From Vibrio ponticus (lineage in GTDB: Bacteria; Pseudomonadota; Gammaproteobacteria; Enterobacterales; Vibrionaceae), in assembly GCF_009938225.1 (NCBI RefSeq), contig NZ_AP019657.1, positions 2,170,001-2,234,000 on the forward strand: a DNA stretch of 64,000 nt, given 5' to 3'. Positions within the stretch are counted from its first letter, which is position 1. Each line of letters opens with the position of its first letter. A model generated the notes under the pieces. It was not told the DNA's origin, did not search any database, and saw only the letters and a list, made by a program, of their open reading frames with translations. This document shows positions 39,104 to 47,144 of this stretch, in pieces. The position numbers and the translations under genes were made by a program.

Positions 39104-40154
39104 AAAGAATCGTGCTTTTGAATTTCTCGGCGAATCCGTAGCGCCGGGGGAACGTAAGGTAATCGAGTTAGAAGCGGCCAAGCTTTACACTCATTCACCT
39201 TTATCGATTCCAGTCGAAATCATCAACGGCAAATTGGCGGGTCCAATTTTGATGGTAAACGCTGCAATCCATGGCGATGAATTGAATGGCGTAGAAATCG
39301 TACGCCAGCTAATCAATACCATTGATGCTAGCAAACTGAGAGGCACGCTTATCGCTGTGCCGATCGTTAACGTATTTGGTTTTATTCACAAGTCACGCTA
39401 TCTGCCTGACCGTCGTGATTTAAACCGTTGCTTCCCGGGTAGTGAAAAAGGCTCGCTTGCTTCACGTATGGCGCACACCTTCTTCTCTCAGGTAGCAACA
39501 CAATGTGATTACATTCTAGACCTGCACACTGGTGCAATTCACCGTACCAACTTGCCTCAAATTCGTGCGGATTTGAGCAATGCGGAAACACTGCGAATTG
39601 CTCAAGCGTTTGGTACGCCAGTAACGATTGATGCCCCGCTACGCGATGGTTCACTTCGTAGTGAAGCAGAACGTTTGGGCATTCCGGTGCTGACTTACGA
39701 AGCGGGTGAAGCACTGCGCTTCGAACCAATCTGTATTAGTGCGGGTTACTTAGGTGTTCAACGCGTGATGCAAGCAATTGGCATGCTTCGTACTAGCCGT
39801 AAGAAGATCCCAAATACTGTGATCGCGAAATCGACTAGCTGGTTACGTGCCGAGAGCGATGGTATTTTGCGTACCGTTGTGACGCTGGGTGATCGTGTCG
39901 AGAAAGACCAAGTACTTGCTTATATCAGTGCACCTCTTGGTCACAGTGAGATTGAATTGGTTGCGCGCAAAGGCGGCATCGTCATCGGTCAGCAAACTCT
40001 ACCTTTGGTTAACGAAGGTGATGCAATCTTCCACCTTGCTTACTTTGAAGGTGACGACGAAGAAGCAGAACTGCTGGTTGAAGAGTTTATTGAAGATGTT
40101 ATCGATGCGGATCTTGAGCCGCTGACAACCGGTCAAATCAATACTCCATCCTAA
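39090..40154 (+). CDS. M14-type zinc enzyme, succinylglutamate desuccinylase/aspartoacylase family
   Basis: The protein belongs to the AstE/AspA branch of M14 zinc carboxypeptidase-like enzymes: [12 protein letters not shown] holds the His and Glu zinc ligands, DLHTGAIHR the third His, and [10 protein letters not shown] a candidate catalytic Glu. The C-terminal third (from about residue 260) is a small beta domain. I choose the GTG at 39090 (reads [15 protein letters not shown]), with AAAAGGA before it, 14 bp inside rimK; an ATG at 39042 lacks a good site. This gives 354 residues. Coupling to rimK suggests it trims glutamate tails or a related amide bond; that is inference. Confidence 0.85.
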   Translation: MAKAKKNRAFEFLGESVAPGERKVIELEAAKLYTHSPLSIPVEIINGKLAGPILMVNAAIHGDELNGVEIVRQLINTIDASKLRGTLIAVPIVNVFGFIHKSRYLPDRRDLNRCFPGSEKGSLASRMAHTFFSQVATQCDYILDLHTGAIHRTNLPQIRADLSNAETLRIAQAFGTPVTIDAPLRDGSLRSEAERLGIPVLTYEAGEALRFEPICISAGYLGVQRVMQAIGMLRTSRKKIPNTVIAKSTSWLRAESDGILRTVVTLGDRVEKDQVLAYISAPLGHSEIELVARKGGIVIGQQTLPLVNEGDAIFHLAYFEGDDEEAELLVEEFIEDVIDADLEPLTTGQINTPS

Positions 40155-40172
40155 TCACAGCGATTTCGATCT

Positions 40173-40200
40173 AAAAATGCCCGCATTCGCGGGCATTTTT
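40173..40200. terminator. Bidirectional terminator between the rim module and the NSS transporter
   Basis: AAAAATGCCCGC/GCGGGCATTTTT with an ATTC loop lies 16 bp after the stop of one convergent gene and 16 bp after that of the other, serving both. Confidence 0.9.
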
Positions 40201-40215
40201 GTTTCTGCTAATCCA

Positions 40216-41577
40216 TTATCCGAATGAAGCCCAGATAACCGTCGCAACTAGAATTGGGCAGACAAACTTGACGTACGCTGGCCACAATTTACCAAACCAA
40301 CCTTGAGTAAATTCAGGGTAACCTTGCTCTAGCTCTTTAATCTTAGAGTGACGATTCCAAACCCAGCCACCAAATAGACAGAACAACAATGCCGCCATTG
40401 GTTGCAGATACTGAGTCGCTACGGTTGCCACCAAGCCAAACATCTCACCAAAGTTGTAAACAATCACCACGCTAAATAGCGCAATCAGGCCACCTAATAC
40501 CCAGCTTGTTGGACCGCGTTTAGTATTAAAACGTTCACCCACCAGCGATACTGGACACTCCAACATCGAAATCGAAGACGTTAAAGCAGCAATGGTCAGC
40601 AGTAAAAAGAACACCCCTGCAAATACTTGACCCAGTAATCCTAAGCTGTCGAACATCAGGGGTAATACGGTAAATACCAAAGTATCAGAGCTTAATAGCG
40701 AGCCATCTTCAGCGTAGATCTGTACCCCTTTTTGCATTGCGACAAACATCGCTGGCATCACAACCAAGCCCGCGATAAATGCCACAGCAGTATCAACCAA
40801 AGTTACGTTCATCGCCATTTTAGGCAAGTTTTCTTTCTTACTTAAGTACGAACCGTAAATCAGCATTGAACAGCCGCCAATCGTTAGCGAGAAGAAGCCC
40901 TGCCCCATTGCGGCGAGGATCAGCTTACGATCAAAAACTTTTTCAAAGTCAGGTACGAGGTAGTGCTTCAACCCTTCTACTGCCCCAGCTTGAGTCATGA
41001 TGTAAACAAACAGCAGACCAAATAACACAAATAGTGCCGGCATCAAGCGTGTTGACCACTTTTCAATGCCTTGCTTAACGCCACCTTGTACGATTAGGAT
41101 CGTGAGAACATAAAAAACAAGTGTACCAAATAGGTTGCGTTCTACACTGAATCCTTTAAACCATGCCGTTGCCGACTCAAAACCAAAAATGTCTGTCACC
41201 GCGCCAAATAAGAAGCAAATCAACCAGCCACCGACAATGCTGTAAAAGGCTAAAACCGCACATGGCACGCTAAGACCGATCCAGCCAACCACACTGCCAA
41301 GGTTTTTACCTAACGGGTTAGTGGTCAGTGAACGCATGCTGTCTACTGGGTTAGCTTGCCCATATCGACCAATTGCCATTTCCACTACCAACATTGGAAA
41401 TGCGACCACTAAGATCATCACTAAATAAACCAGTAAGAATGCGCCACCACCATTGCTGGCCGCTTGCGTAGGAAAACCCCAAATATTACCAAGACCGACA
41501 GCTGCGCCTGCAGCGGCTAATACAAAACCCAGTCGGGAGCCGAAATGTTCACGGCCAGAAGAAGTTGCTTGTGTCAT
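40216..41577 (-). CDS. Neurotransmitter:sodium symporter (NSS/SNF) family transporter
   Basis: NSS proteins take up amino acids or amines with sodium, fitting an organism with a sodium pump. The frame is open to a GTG at 41586; I prefer the ATG at 41577 (MTQATSSGREHFGSRLG), giving 453 residues. The helix-1 signature GAAVGLGNIWGFPTQAASNGGGAFLLVY carries the unwound sodium/substrate site. About 11-12 membrane segments are visible, including LLLTIAALTSSISMLE near 340. Length agrees with bacterial TnaT/MhsT-like members. The substrate is unknown. Confidence 0.9.
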   Translation of the reverse strand: MTQATSSGREHFGSRLGFVLAAAGAAVGLGNIWGFPTQAASNGGGAFLLVYLVMILVVAFPMLVVEMAIGRYGQANPVDSMRSLTTNPLGKNLGSVVGWIGLSVPCAVLAFYSIVGGWLICFLFGAVTDIFGFESATAWFKGFSVERNLFGTLVFYVLTILIVQGGVKQGIEKWSTRLMPALFVLFGLLFVYIMTQAGAVEGLKHYLVPDFEKVFDRKLILAAMGQGFFSLTIGGCSMLIYGSYLSKKENLPKMAMNVTLVDTAVAFIAGLVVMPAMFVAMQKGVQIYAEDGSLLSSDTLVFTVLPLMFDSLGLLGQVFAGVFFLLLTIAALTSSISMLECPVSLVGERFNTKRGPTSWVLGGLIALFSVVIVYNFGEMFGLVATVATQYLQPMAALLFCLFGGWVWNRHSKIKELEQGYPEFTQGWFGKLWPAYVKFVCPILVATVIWASFG

Positions 41578-41732
41578 ACCACTCACACAAATATCAATGA
41601 ACTAGTGAGCTAGTACACTATATCAATTACCACCATCAATCAATACGCCACAGTGATTTATTCTGATTTTTTATTTAATTCGCTCGTGATAACTCTACAG
41701 ATTAAAAACCTATTAGTGGTGATAAAAACAAC

Positions 41733-41757
41733 AAAGGCGCCTATTGGCGCCTTTTGA
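41733..41757. terminator. Terminator after the YggN-family gene
   Basis: AAAGGCGCC/GGCGCCTTT with a TATT loop lies 14 bp downstream of the yggN stop. The stretch 41578-41732 before the NSS gene otherwise shows only AT-rich promoter-like sequence. Confidence 0.85.
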
Positions 41758-41770
41758 AAATGCAATCAAC

Positions 41771-42514
41771 TTAAATTGAGAAGACTTGATAATCTTTCAA
41801 TTCTGGTATCTTTTTCAGAACATCCTGTTCTTGCTCTGCCATTTGATCCAGTGAATCACAAAACTCTTGCGACTGCTGTTCCGCTTGTTTGGCATGTTCC
41901 AGCATACGCTGTTCGATGCGAGCTTTGAGTTCATACATACTTTCAGAAAGCTCGGTTAAGTTGAGCCCTCCATCTTGCTGCATCTTTTCTGACAAGACAC
42001 CCATTGCGTCCCCCATAAACTCAGAGGTGAAGATTTCTTTCGCTTTAGCAAAATCTTCCGCCCAAGACTCCGTCATCTCGCTAAAACTTTGCGCTGGTAA
42101 GATCAAATCACCATCTTTGTAGTAACGCGCTTCAACGTCAGCGTAGAACTCTTTTACGGCTGTTTTAACGTCATCAAACGCGCCCGGTGCATCTAAACTC
42201 TGCGCGACATCATCAATTAGATCATTGGCTAACGCGACACTCTCATCTGCCATTTTCTTCGCTTGTGGAATGTAGGCATTCATCTTCTCGCGGTAGGCTT
42301 TGATCGCTTGCTCTTGCTCTGAGGTCAGCGCAATTTTCTTACCATCAATAAAAAGGTTGTTGTCGCCGTCTAATTTAGCGTTATCACCATTCGCTTGGGT
42401 GATTTCAAGCTGTTCACCATCCAACGAGATTTGGTTTTGCAAATCGACACGGCATTGAGCCGCATAGCTACTGCTGCAAAATAGAACTAAAGATAGGGTA
42501 ACTAAATGCTTCAT
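41771..42514 (-). CDS. yggN: YggN/DUF2884 family periplasmic protein
   Basis: The 247-residue protein begins with a clear signal peptide (MKHLVTLSLVLFCSSSYA, cleavage before AQCRVD) and has the YggN-family pattern CRVDLQNQISLDGEQLEI and LFIDGKKIALTSEQEQAI. A long acidic helical body follows, rich in Glu, Lys and Met. Two cysteines (mature N terminus and EFCDSL near 224) could form a disulfide. No function is established. It stands alone between two intergenic gaps. Confidence 0.85.
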   Translation of the reverse strand: MKHLVTLSLVLFCSSSYAAQCRVDLQNQISLDGEQLEITQANGDNAKLDGDNNLFIDGKKIALTSEQEQAIKAYREKMNAYIPQAKKMADESVALANDLIDDVAQSLDAPGAFDDVKTAVKEFYADVEARYYKDGDLILPAQSFSEMTESWAEDFAKAKEIFTSEFMGDAMGVLSEKMQQDGGLNLTELSESMYELKARIEQRMLEHAKQAEQQSQEFCDSLDQMAEQEQDVLKKIPELKDYQVFSI

Positions 42515-42576
42515 GACCTTCTCTCAATCAGTTGTAGAATATATTGTTACTATAACATCTATGCTAAAAATGGATG

Positions 42577-43056
42577 TTAACGTACTGTCACGATAGCGTA
42601 GGCTGTCGATTTGCCACCAATGTTCAGTTCCACTTCGTCATCTTGATACTTACCTTTGAGTAACTTGCCCATCGGCGACTGAGTCGTCAGTAAGTAGATG
42701 CTCGCCTGTTGATGCTCGACTTCCAATCCCCCTGCACAGGGGGCGATGAAAAAGCGCTTTATGGCTCCTTGTTCGTCCTCTACCTCAACATAAGCCCCTA
42801 CTGCGATGGCTTGTTGATCGAAGTCTCGCAATTGAAGCTGGCGCATCAGATTGAGTTCATTCTCGCTCTCTTGAACACGCATTGCTTGTCCATGGGCAAG
42901 GTAAGAGGCTTCTAATGCCAAAGTGTCATATTTATGCTCAGGCACTGTTTCTTCATCAGTCGCGGCATCAATGGCACGCTGAGTGGAAGAACGCGCTATC
43001 TCTAACTTGTCTTCCAAAGCGATGACGATAGCGTCAAGGATTGCTTGTTTATCCAT
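42577..43056 (-). CDS. GreA/GreB-family (Gre-fold) protein
   Basis: The 159-residue protein has an N-terminal helical hairpin (residues 1 to about 75) with an acidic tip, DAATDEETVPEH. A C-terminal FKBP-like beta domain includes IYLLTTQSPMGKLLKGKYQDDEVELN, the Gre signature. Gre factors enter the RNA polymerase secondary channel to rescue arrested complexes. It is clearly divergent from true GreA and GreB, so it may be a channel-binding regulator of the Gre/Rnk kind rather than a cleavage factor. It lies between yggN and dinB. Confidence 0.75.
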   Translation of the reverse strand: MDKQAILDAIVIALEDKLEIARSSTQRAIDAATDEETVPEHKYDTLALEASYLAHGQAMRVQESENELNLMRQLQLRDFDQQAIAVGAYVEVEDEQGAIKRFFIAPCAGGLEVEHQQASIYLLTTQSPMGKLLKGKYQDDEVELNIGGKSTAYAIVTVR

Positions 43057-43103
43057 ATCTAACGAAATTAAGAAAATAACGGCACGCAGAATAGCATGTT
43101 CAT

Positions 43104-44168
43104 CTAAAAGAAGCTCAACTGCTTACTTTGATCTTCCGGTTTTAGCATCACACTTAAACCAAGTAAGCGGATCTCTCGCCCATTCTGTCGCTGTAACACA
43201 TCGCGAAGTAACTGGCGAAAGTCATCAAGCTCAAGTTGCGGATGGATATGTTCAATGGTGGTGAGCTGAAAATCGGCGAACTTGACCTTGATGCCTTGCT
43301 TAATGATCGCTTTATCTGGGCTCGCTTTGATTAAGCGTGCCTCTAGCTCAGGAAACAACTTTTGTTCGATCACCTGCCAACACTCATCATAGGAGACAAT
43401 GTTATGACTAAAAGTGCGCTCTACGCCGACAGACTTACGTTCACGCTCAGTGATCACTTCTCGCTCATCAATACCATGGCTGCGTTTCCACAACGACTCG
43501 CCTTGACGACCAAATCTACGCAATAACTCGCGATAGTCGGCTTGTTTGATGTCTTCGCAGAGATAAAAGCCCGCTTGATGCAATTTTTCTAAGCTGACTT
43601 TACCAACACCTGGTATTTTCTCGAGTGGCAATTTATCCACCACCTGCTGAACTTGCTCTGGCGGGATAACATATTGACCATTGGGCTTATTTATATCAGA
43701 CGCAACTTTAGCGAGAAACTTTATCGGCGCAACACCAGCGGAAGCGGTCAGATTAAGCTCATTAAAGATATCTCGCCGGATAGCTTCGGCGATAAGCGTC
43801 GCTGAGCCACGGCAAAGCGTCGCGTCGGTAACATCCAAGTAGGCTTCATCAAGCGACAGAGGTTCGATAATCGCGGTATAGCGTTCAAAAATAGCCCGAA
43901 TTTGCTGGGAAACTTGTTTATAAACATCCATTCGACCGCGAACGACCAAAAGATTGGGACATAGTTGAATCGCTCGAGCCGTTGGCATCGCACTGCGAAC
44001 CCCAAACTTACGCGCTTCATAGTTACAGGTACTGATGACACCGCGCTGTTTCTCACTACCACCGACCGCAAGTGGTCTTCCGCGGTACTCAGGAAAATCT
44101 CGCATTTCGACCGCAGCAAAAAAGCAATCCATATCGACATGAATTATCTTTCGAACTCGCTCCGACAT
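43104..44168 (-). CDS. dinB: DNA polymerase IV
   Basis: DinB is the Y-family translesion polymerase of the SOS response. I chose the ATG at 44168 (MSERVRKIIHVDMDCFFAAVE) rather than the one at 44180; it gives 354 residues (E. coli 351). Asp in HVDMDCFF and the Asp-Glu pair in EPLSLDEAYLDVTD near 105 are the catalytic metal ligands. KFLAKVASDINKPNGQ and IPGVGKV are finger and helix-hairpin-helix parts, and the end QSKQLSFF resembles a beta-clamp-binding motif. A perfect LexA box lies 16 bp upstream. Confidence 0.97.
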   Translation of the reverse strand: MSERVRKIIHVDMDCFFAAVEMRDFPEYRGRPLAVGGSEKQRGVISTCNYEARKFGVRSAMPTARAIQLCPNLLVVRGRMDVYKQVSQQIRAIFERYTAIIEPLSLDEAYLDVTDATLCRGSATLIAEAIRRDIFNELNLTASAGVAPIKFLAKVASDINKPNGQYVIPPEQVQQVVDKLPLEKIPGVGKVSLEKLHQAGFYLCEDIKQADYRELLRRFGRQGESLWKRSHGIDEREVITERERKSVGVERTFSHNIVSYDECWQVIEQKLFPELEARLIKASPDKAIIKQGIKVKFADFQLTTIEHIHPQLELDDFRQLLRDVLQRQNGREIRLLGLSVMLKPEDQSKQLSFF

Positions 44169-44183
44169 GACCGCACCCAAACA

Positions 44184-44199
44184 CTGTTTAAAAAAACAG
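44184..44199. promoter_or_regulatory. LexA (SOS) box of dinB
   Basis: CTGTTTAAAAAAACAG fits the consensus CTGT-N8-ACAG exactly and lies 16 bp before the dinB ATG. dinB should therefore be induced by DNA damage. Confidence 0.85.
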
Positions 44200-44329
44200 T
44201 ATAGATAATCAAGCGTGTAAATAAAACTGTTTATCTCTACTTAGGTAGCATTTATCGACGCTATTGATAGCTTGCATTGTTACAACTCTTTAGTATTGCG
44301 AGTGTTGCAAAATAGAGAATGGATGCAGT

Positions 44330-45544
44330 GTGAATAAAAAAATCTTAGTTGTTGAGGACAGCCTGACGTTTCGCAACTATTTAGAACAATTGTTGACGCC
44401 AGCTGGCTATCAAGTTTTGTGCGTGGAGAACTTAGCCCAAGCCGAGGCGATTTTAGCCATCGAACCCGAGTTTCTTTGTTGTATTCTCGATTACTGCTTG
44501 CCCGATGCGCCCGATGGCGAAGTCATTGAGTTAGCACTCGCTTACCAACACAAAGTGATTGTACTCACAGCCCTGATTAACCCAGAATTACGGGAAAAAA
44601 TGTTGGTTAAAGGCGTGGTCGACTATCTCATCAAAGATAGCACGGCTTCTGTCGCCTATCTGCTGCCACTGGTGCAACGTTTAGAGAAAAACCAACACCA
44701 TCGATGCCTAGTTGTCGACGACTCCCAGACAGTACGCAATCACGTGGTGCAATTGCTCGACCGTCAATACATCAGTTCAGTACAAGCCGAAAATGGTGAG
44801 CAAGCACTTACTGCTTTACACCAAGATCCGCAAATCACTTTTGTTATCACCGACCATGATATGCCAGAAAAAGATGGCGTGACGATGGTGCGTGAGATCC
44901 GTCAAGCATGGAATAAGAATCAACTCGCGGTGCTAGGGTTATCAGCCTCCGAAGATCCAACACTGACCGCACTGTTTCTCAAAGCGGGCGCCAATGATTT
45001 TCTCAATAAGCCTTTCCATCCCGAAGAGTTTTACTGCCGCGTACATCAAATCCTTGATATGAAAGAGACCAGTAACAAACTCTATCGCATGGCGAACCAA
45101 GATGCGTTAACGGGTTTATGGAATCGTCGTTACTTGTTCAATCAAGCATGCAATGGCTGCCAAGAGCGAAATATTGCCATGCTGGATATTGATCACTTTA
45201 AGCAAGTTAACGATAACTATGGGCATGATGGTGGCGATAGCGCACTGGTGACCGTAGCGAAAATACTGCAGCTCTATTTTCCTCAAGATATCGTGGCTCG
45301 CTTTGGTGGCGAGGAGTTTTGCATTCAAACATGCAGTGACTTCGCTTCATTTGCGGAACAGCTAGAAAAGCTGCGTCAACGCGTTGAGCAAACCACCATC
45401 TACCACAATGACCAAGAGATCAAACTCACCATCAGTATTGGTGTTGCCAGTGCGCAAACCACTCTCGATGAGCAAATTAAATTGGCTGATGATCGGCTCT
45501 ACCACGCAAAGGAAAGCGGTCGTAATTTAGTTGTCACCCAGTAA
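44330..45544 (+). CDS. Response regulator with two receiver domains and a GGEEF diguanylate cyclase
   Basis: The 404-residue protein starts at GTG (44330). Receiver 1 (about 1-118) has the phospho-acceptor Asp54 in CCILDYCLPD; receiver 2 (about 126-243) has Asp175 in FVITDHDMPEKDG and the NKPF Lys. The cyclase domain has DALTGLWNRR near 258, DIDHFKQVND near 286 and the active GGEEF at 326-330, so it should make cyclic di-GMP. The usual inhibitory RxxD site reads FPQD (317-320), lacking Arg, so product inhibition is probably lost. No histidine kinase is adjacent. Confidence 0.92.
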   Translation: MNKKILVVEDSLTFRNYLEQLLTPAGYQVLCVENLAQAEAILAIEPEFLCCILDYCLPDAPDGEVIELALAYQHKVIVLTALINPELREKMLVKGVVDYLIKDSTASVAYLLPLVQRLEKNQHHRCLVVDDSQTVRNHVVQLLDRQYISSVQAENGEQALTALHQDPQITFVITDHDMPEKDGVTMVREIRQAWNKNQLAVLGLSASEDPTLTALFLKAGANDFLNKPFHPEEFYCRVHQILDMKETSNKLYRMANQDALTGLWNRRYLFNQACNGCQERNIAMLDIDHFKQVNDNYGHDGGDSALVTVAKILQLYFPQDIVARFGGEEFCIQTCSDFASFAEQLEKLRQRVEQTTIYHNDQEIKLTISIGVASAQTTLDEQIKLADDRLYHAKESGRNLVVTQ

Positions 45545-45554
45545 TGACAAGTAA

Positions 45555-45584
45555 TAAAAAACCGGCTTGTGAGCCGGTTTTTTG
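45555..45584. terminator. Terminator after the diguanylate cyclase gene
   Basis: AAAACCGGCT/AGCCGGTTTT with a TGTG loop and a T-run, 13 bp after the stop; it also faces the end of nqrM on the other strand. Confidence 0.9.
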
Positions 45585-45598
45585 TTTAACCATACCAA

Positions 45599-45832
45599 TT
45601 AGGCGATGCGATCTTTTTCCCATGCAGCAAGTTTTTCCGCTCGTGCCGCTTCACGTGCTTCGCGCTTTTTACGTGCATCACATGGCTCTGGGCAGTTACA
45701 TACTTTTTCAATGCCTACCGCACCTAAACCGCCACAGCTTCCTTTGACCACTTTTTTCTGGAAGATATAGCCAACTGCCATAGCAGCAATTACCGCCATG
45801 AAAACACCAAAAGTGATTAGAAATGTACTCAT
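45599..45832 (-). CDS. nqrM: Na+-NQR maturation factor NqrM
   Basis: NqrM (DUF539) is needed to deliver iron to the Fe site of the NqrD/NqrE subunits. I chose the ATG at 45832 (MSTFLITFGVFMAVIAAMAVG), giving 77 residues with one N-terminal membrane helix; the open frame to 45907 overlaps the end of apbE. The four conserved Cys are at 33, 45, 47 and 51 (KGSCGG, KVCNCPEPC), followed by a charged helix. It lies 22 bp after apbE. Confidence 0.93.
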   Translation of the reverse strand: MSTFLITFGVFMAVIAAMAVGYIFQKKVVKGSCGGLGAVGIEKVCNCPEPCDARKKREAREAARAEKLAAWEKDRIA

Positions 45833-45854
45833 ATTGATACGCTCACTTAACTGA

Positions 45855-46859
45855 TTATTTGTTGATATATGGCTTGTAGGCTTCTGAAGCCAACTCTTTA
45901 AAGCCATCTGCTGTTTTCACAATCATGAAAACTGGAATATTGTTGTCATTGGCAATCTGCATACCGCGCGTTTCGCCCAATACCATCAAGCCAGTCGCTA
46001 AACCATCCGCCGTCATTGATGACTTATCGAGTACCGTTACCGACACCACTTTGTGATTAATCGGCTTACCGGTTTGTGGGTCGATAATGTGTGAGTATCG
46101 CACACCATCGCTTTCAAAGTAATTACGGTAATCACCACTGGTCGCTACCGCCATATCACCAGGCTCGATGATCTCTTGAATACCACGAGAGTCAACCGTT
46201 GGTTTCTCAATCGCAATACGCCAAGCAACACCCTCGCGGTTTAAACCTTTAAGGCGCATTTCGCCGCCCACTTCAACCATATAGTTTTGGATACCTTCTG
46301 CTTGCAGATAGTTCGCAACGACATCCACACCCCAGCCTTTGGCAATGGTAGAAAGATCCACATAGAGGTTGGGGATATCTTTCGTTAGTTGGTTGCCATC
46401 GACAGAAAGGTGTTCAATACCAATATTGGCACGACGCGCAGCCAGCTCTTCATCGCTCGGTACGACATCAGGGCGCGCTTCTGGACCAAAGCCCCACAAG
46501 TTCACGAGAGGACCTACTGTAACATCCAGTGCACCAAGAGTAAGACCGTTTAAGCGAATCGCTTCTTTCACTACCGTCGCAGTTTGCGGCGATACCGTAA
46601 ACGGCTCAGCTGATTGGTGTTGGTTAAAACGACTTAGCTCAGAGTCTTTACGGTAAGTCGACATTTGGTCGTTTACTTCTTCAAGTAGACGGTCAACTTC
46701 GGTTTGAATCGCTTCTGGCGCAGGTAGGCCATCTTGCTCAATATATTTAATATTATAAGTGGTCCCCATCGTTGGACCGCTTAAATGAATTTGCTCTACA
46801 GGTTTCTCACAACCAGCCAATACCAATAGAGAAGCAAATGCAACAAGCCACTTTTTCAC
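45855..46859 (-). CDS. apbE: FAD:protein FMN transferase ApbE
   Basis: ApbE attaches FMN through a phosphoester bond to Thr of NqrB and NqrC. The start is a GTG with AGGAG seven bases before it. The 334-residue precursor is a lipoprotein (VLAGC, Cys17). GPTMGTTYNIKY near 28, NLWGFGPEARPDV near 126, VDLSTIAKGWGVDVVA near 168, VEVGGEMRLKG near 196 and SHIIDPQTGKPI near 258 are the flavin- and metal-binding motifs. It follows nqrF and precedes nqrM. Confidence 0.96.
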   Translation of the reverse strand: MKKWLVAFASLLVLAGCEKPVEQIHLSGPTMGTTYNIKYIEQDGLPAPEAIQTEVDRLLEEVNDQMSTYRKDSELSRFNQHQSAEPFTVSPQTATVVKEAIRLNGLTLGALDVTVGPLVNLWGFGPEARPDVVPSDEELAARRANIGIEHLSVDGNQLTKDIPNLYVDLSTIAKGWGVDVVANYLQAEGIQNYMVEVGGEMRLKGLNREGVAWRIAIEKPTVDSRGIQEIIEPGDMAVATSGDYRNYFESDGVRYSHIIDPQTGKPINHKVVSVTVLDKSSMTADGLATGLMVLGETRGMQIANDNNIPVFMIVKTADGFKELASEAYKPYINK

Positions 46860-46977
46860 TTGTTTACTCCTATCTCAATTTAGAAAACATAAGAAAGCTG
46901 TTATTGAAAACCACTGCTGAAAGCTCTAGTTGCTATTCATCAGCTCTCTTATATTCACTAGAACCATAAAATTATGG

Positions 46978-46998
46978 CTGACAAAAGCGTCAGCCATC
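46978..46998 (-). terminator. Hairpin between nqrF and apbE
   Basis: GGCTGAC/GTCAGCC with a 6-nt loop follows the nqr operon on the minus strand; the tail AATTTT is only moderately T-rich, so termination may be partial. Confidence 0.45.
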
Positions 46999-47015
46999 TC
47001 TTAGAGTAATTTCAA

Positions 47016-47137
47016 CTCATTGATGTGCTAGCAAGGCAGCAAATCAATCCTTCCCTAGGAGCATAGATAACTATGTGACTAGGGCGGCCGGCGAACCGGA
47101 GGATTTATGCAGCTAACACCGCTAGCGCTTCAATGAG
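47016..47137. repeat. Structured 122-bp palindromic element after nqrF
   Basis: The outer arms (47016-47036 and 47119-47137) pair as CTCATTGA/TCAATGAG plus GCTAGC/GCTAGC with a few mismatches and wobbles. Between them lie two hairpins: CCCTAG-GA-GCATAG closing on CTATGT-GA-CTAGGG around ATAA (47053-47084), and CCGG-CGAA-CCGG (47088-47099). The fold is a three-way junction. It begins 8 bp from the nqrF stop codon. It looks like a structured intergenic repeat or a 3'-UTR RNA element; it matches no riboswitch class that I can recall. Confidence 0.5.
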
Positions 47138-47144
47138 GCAGAAA

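Noticed and set aside
47107..47136. GGAGG followed by a 9-codon ORF (MQLTPLALQ) on the plus strand after nqrF
   Set aside because: It lies within the palindromic element, and the GGAGG is explained by the paired CCGG/arm sequences; nothing else suggests translation.
47016..47137. A known riboswitch class (cyclic di-GMP, THF, cobalamin) as the identity of the nqrF-apbE element
   Set aside because: None of the conserved loop sequences of these classes that I know is present, so I left it as an unassigned structure.
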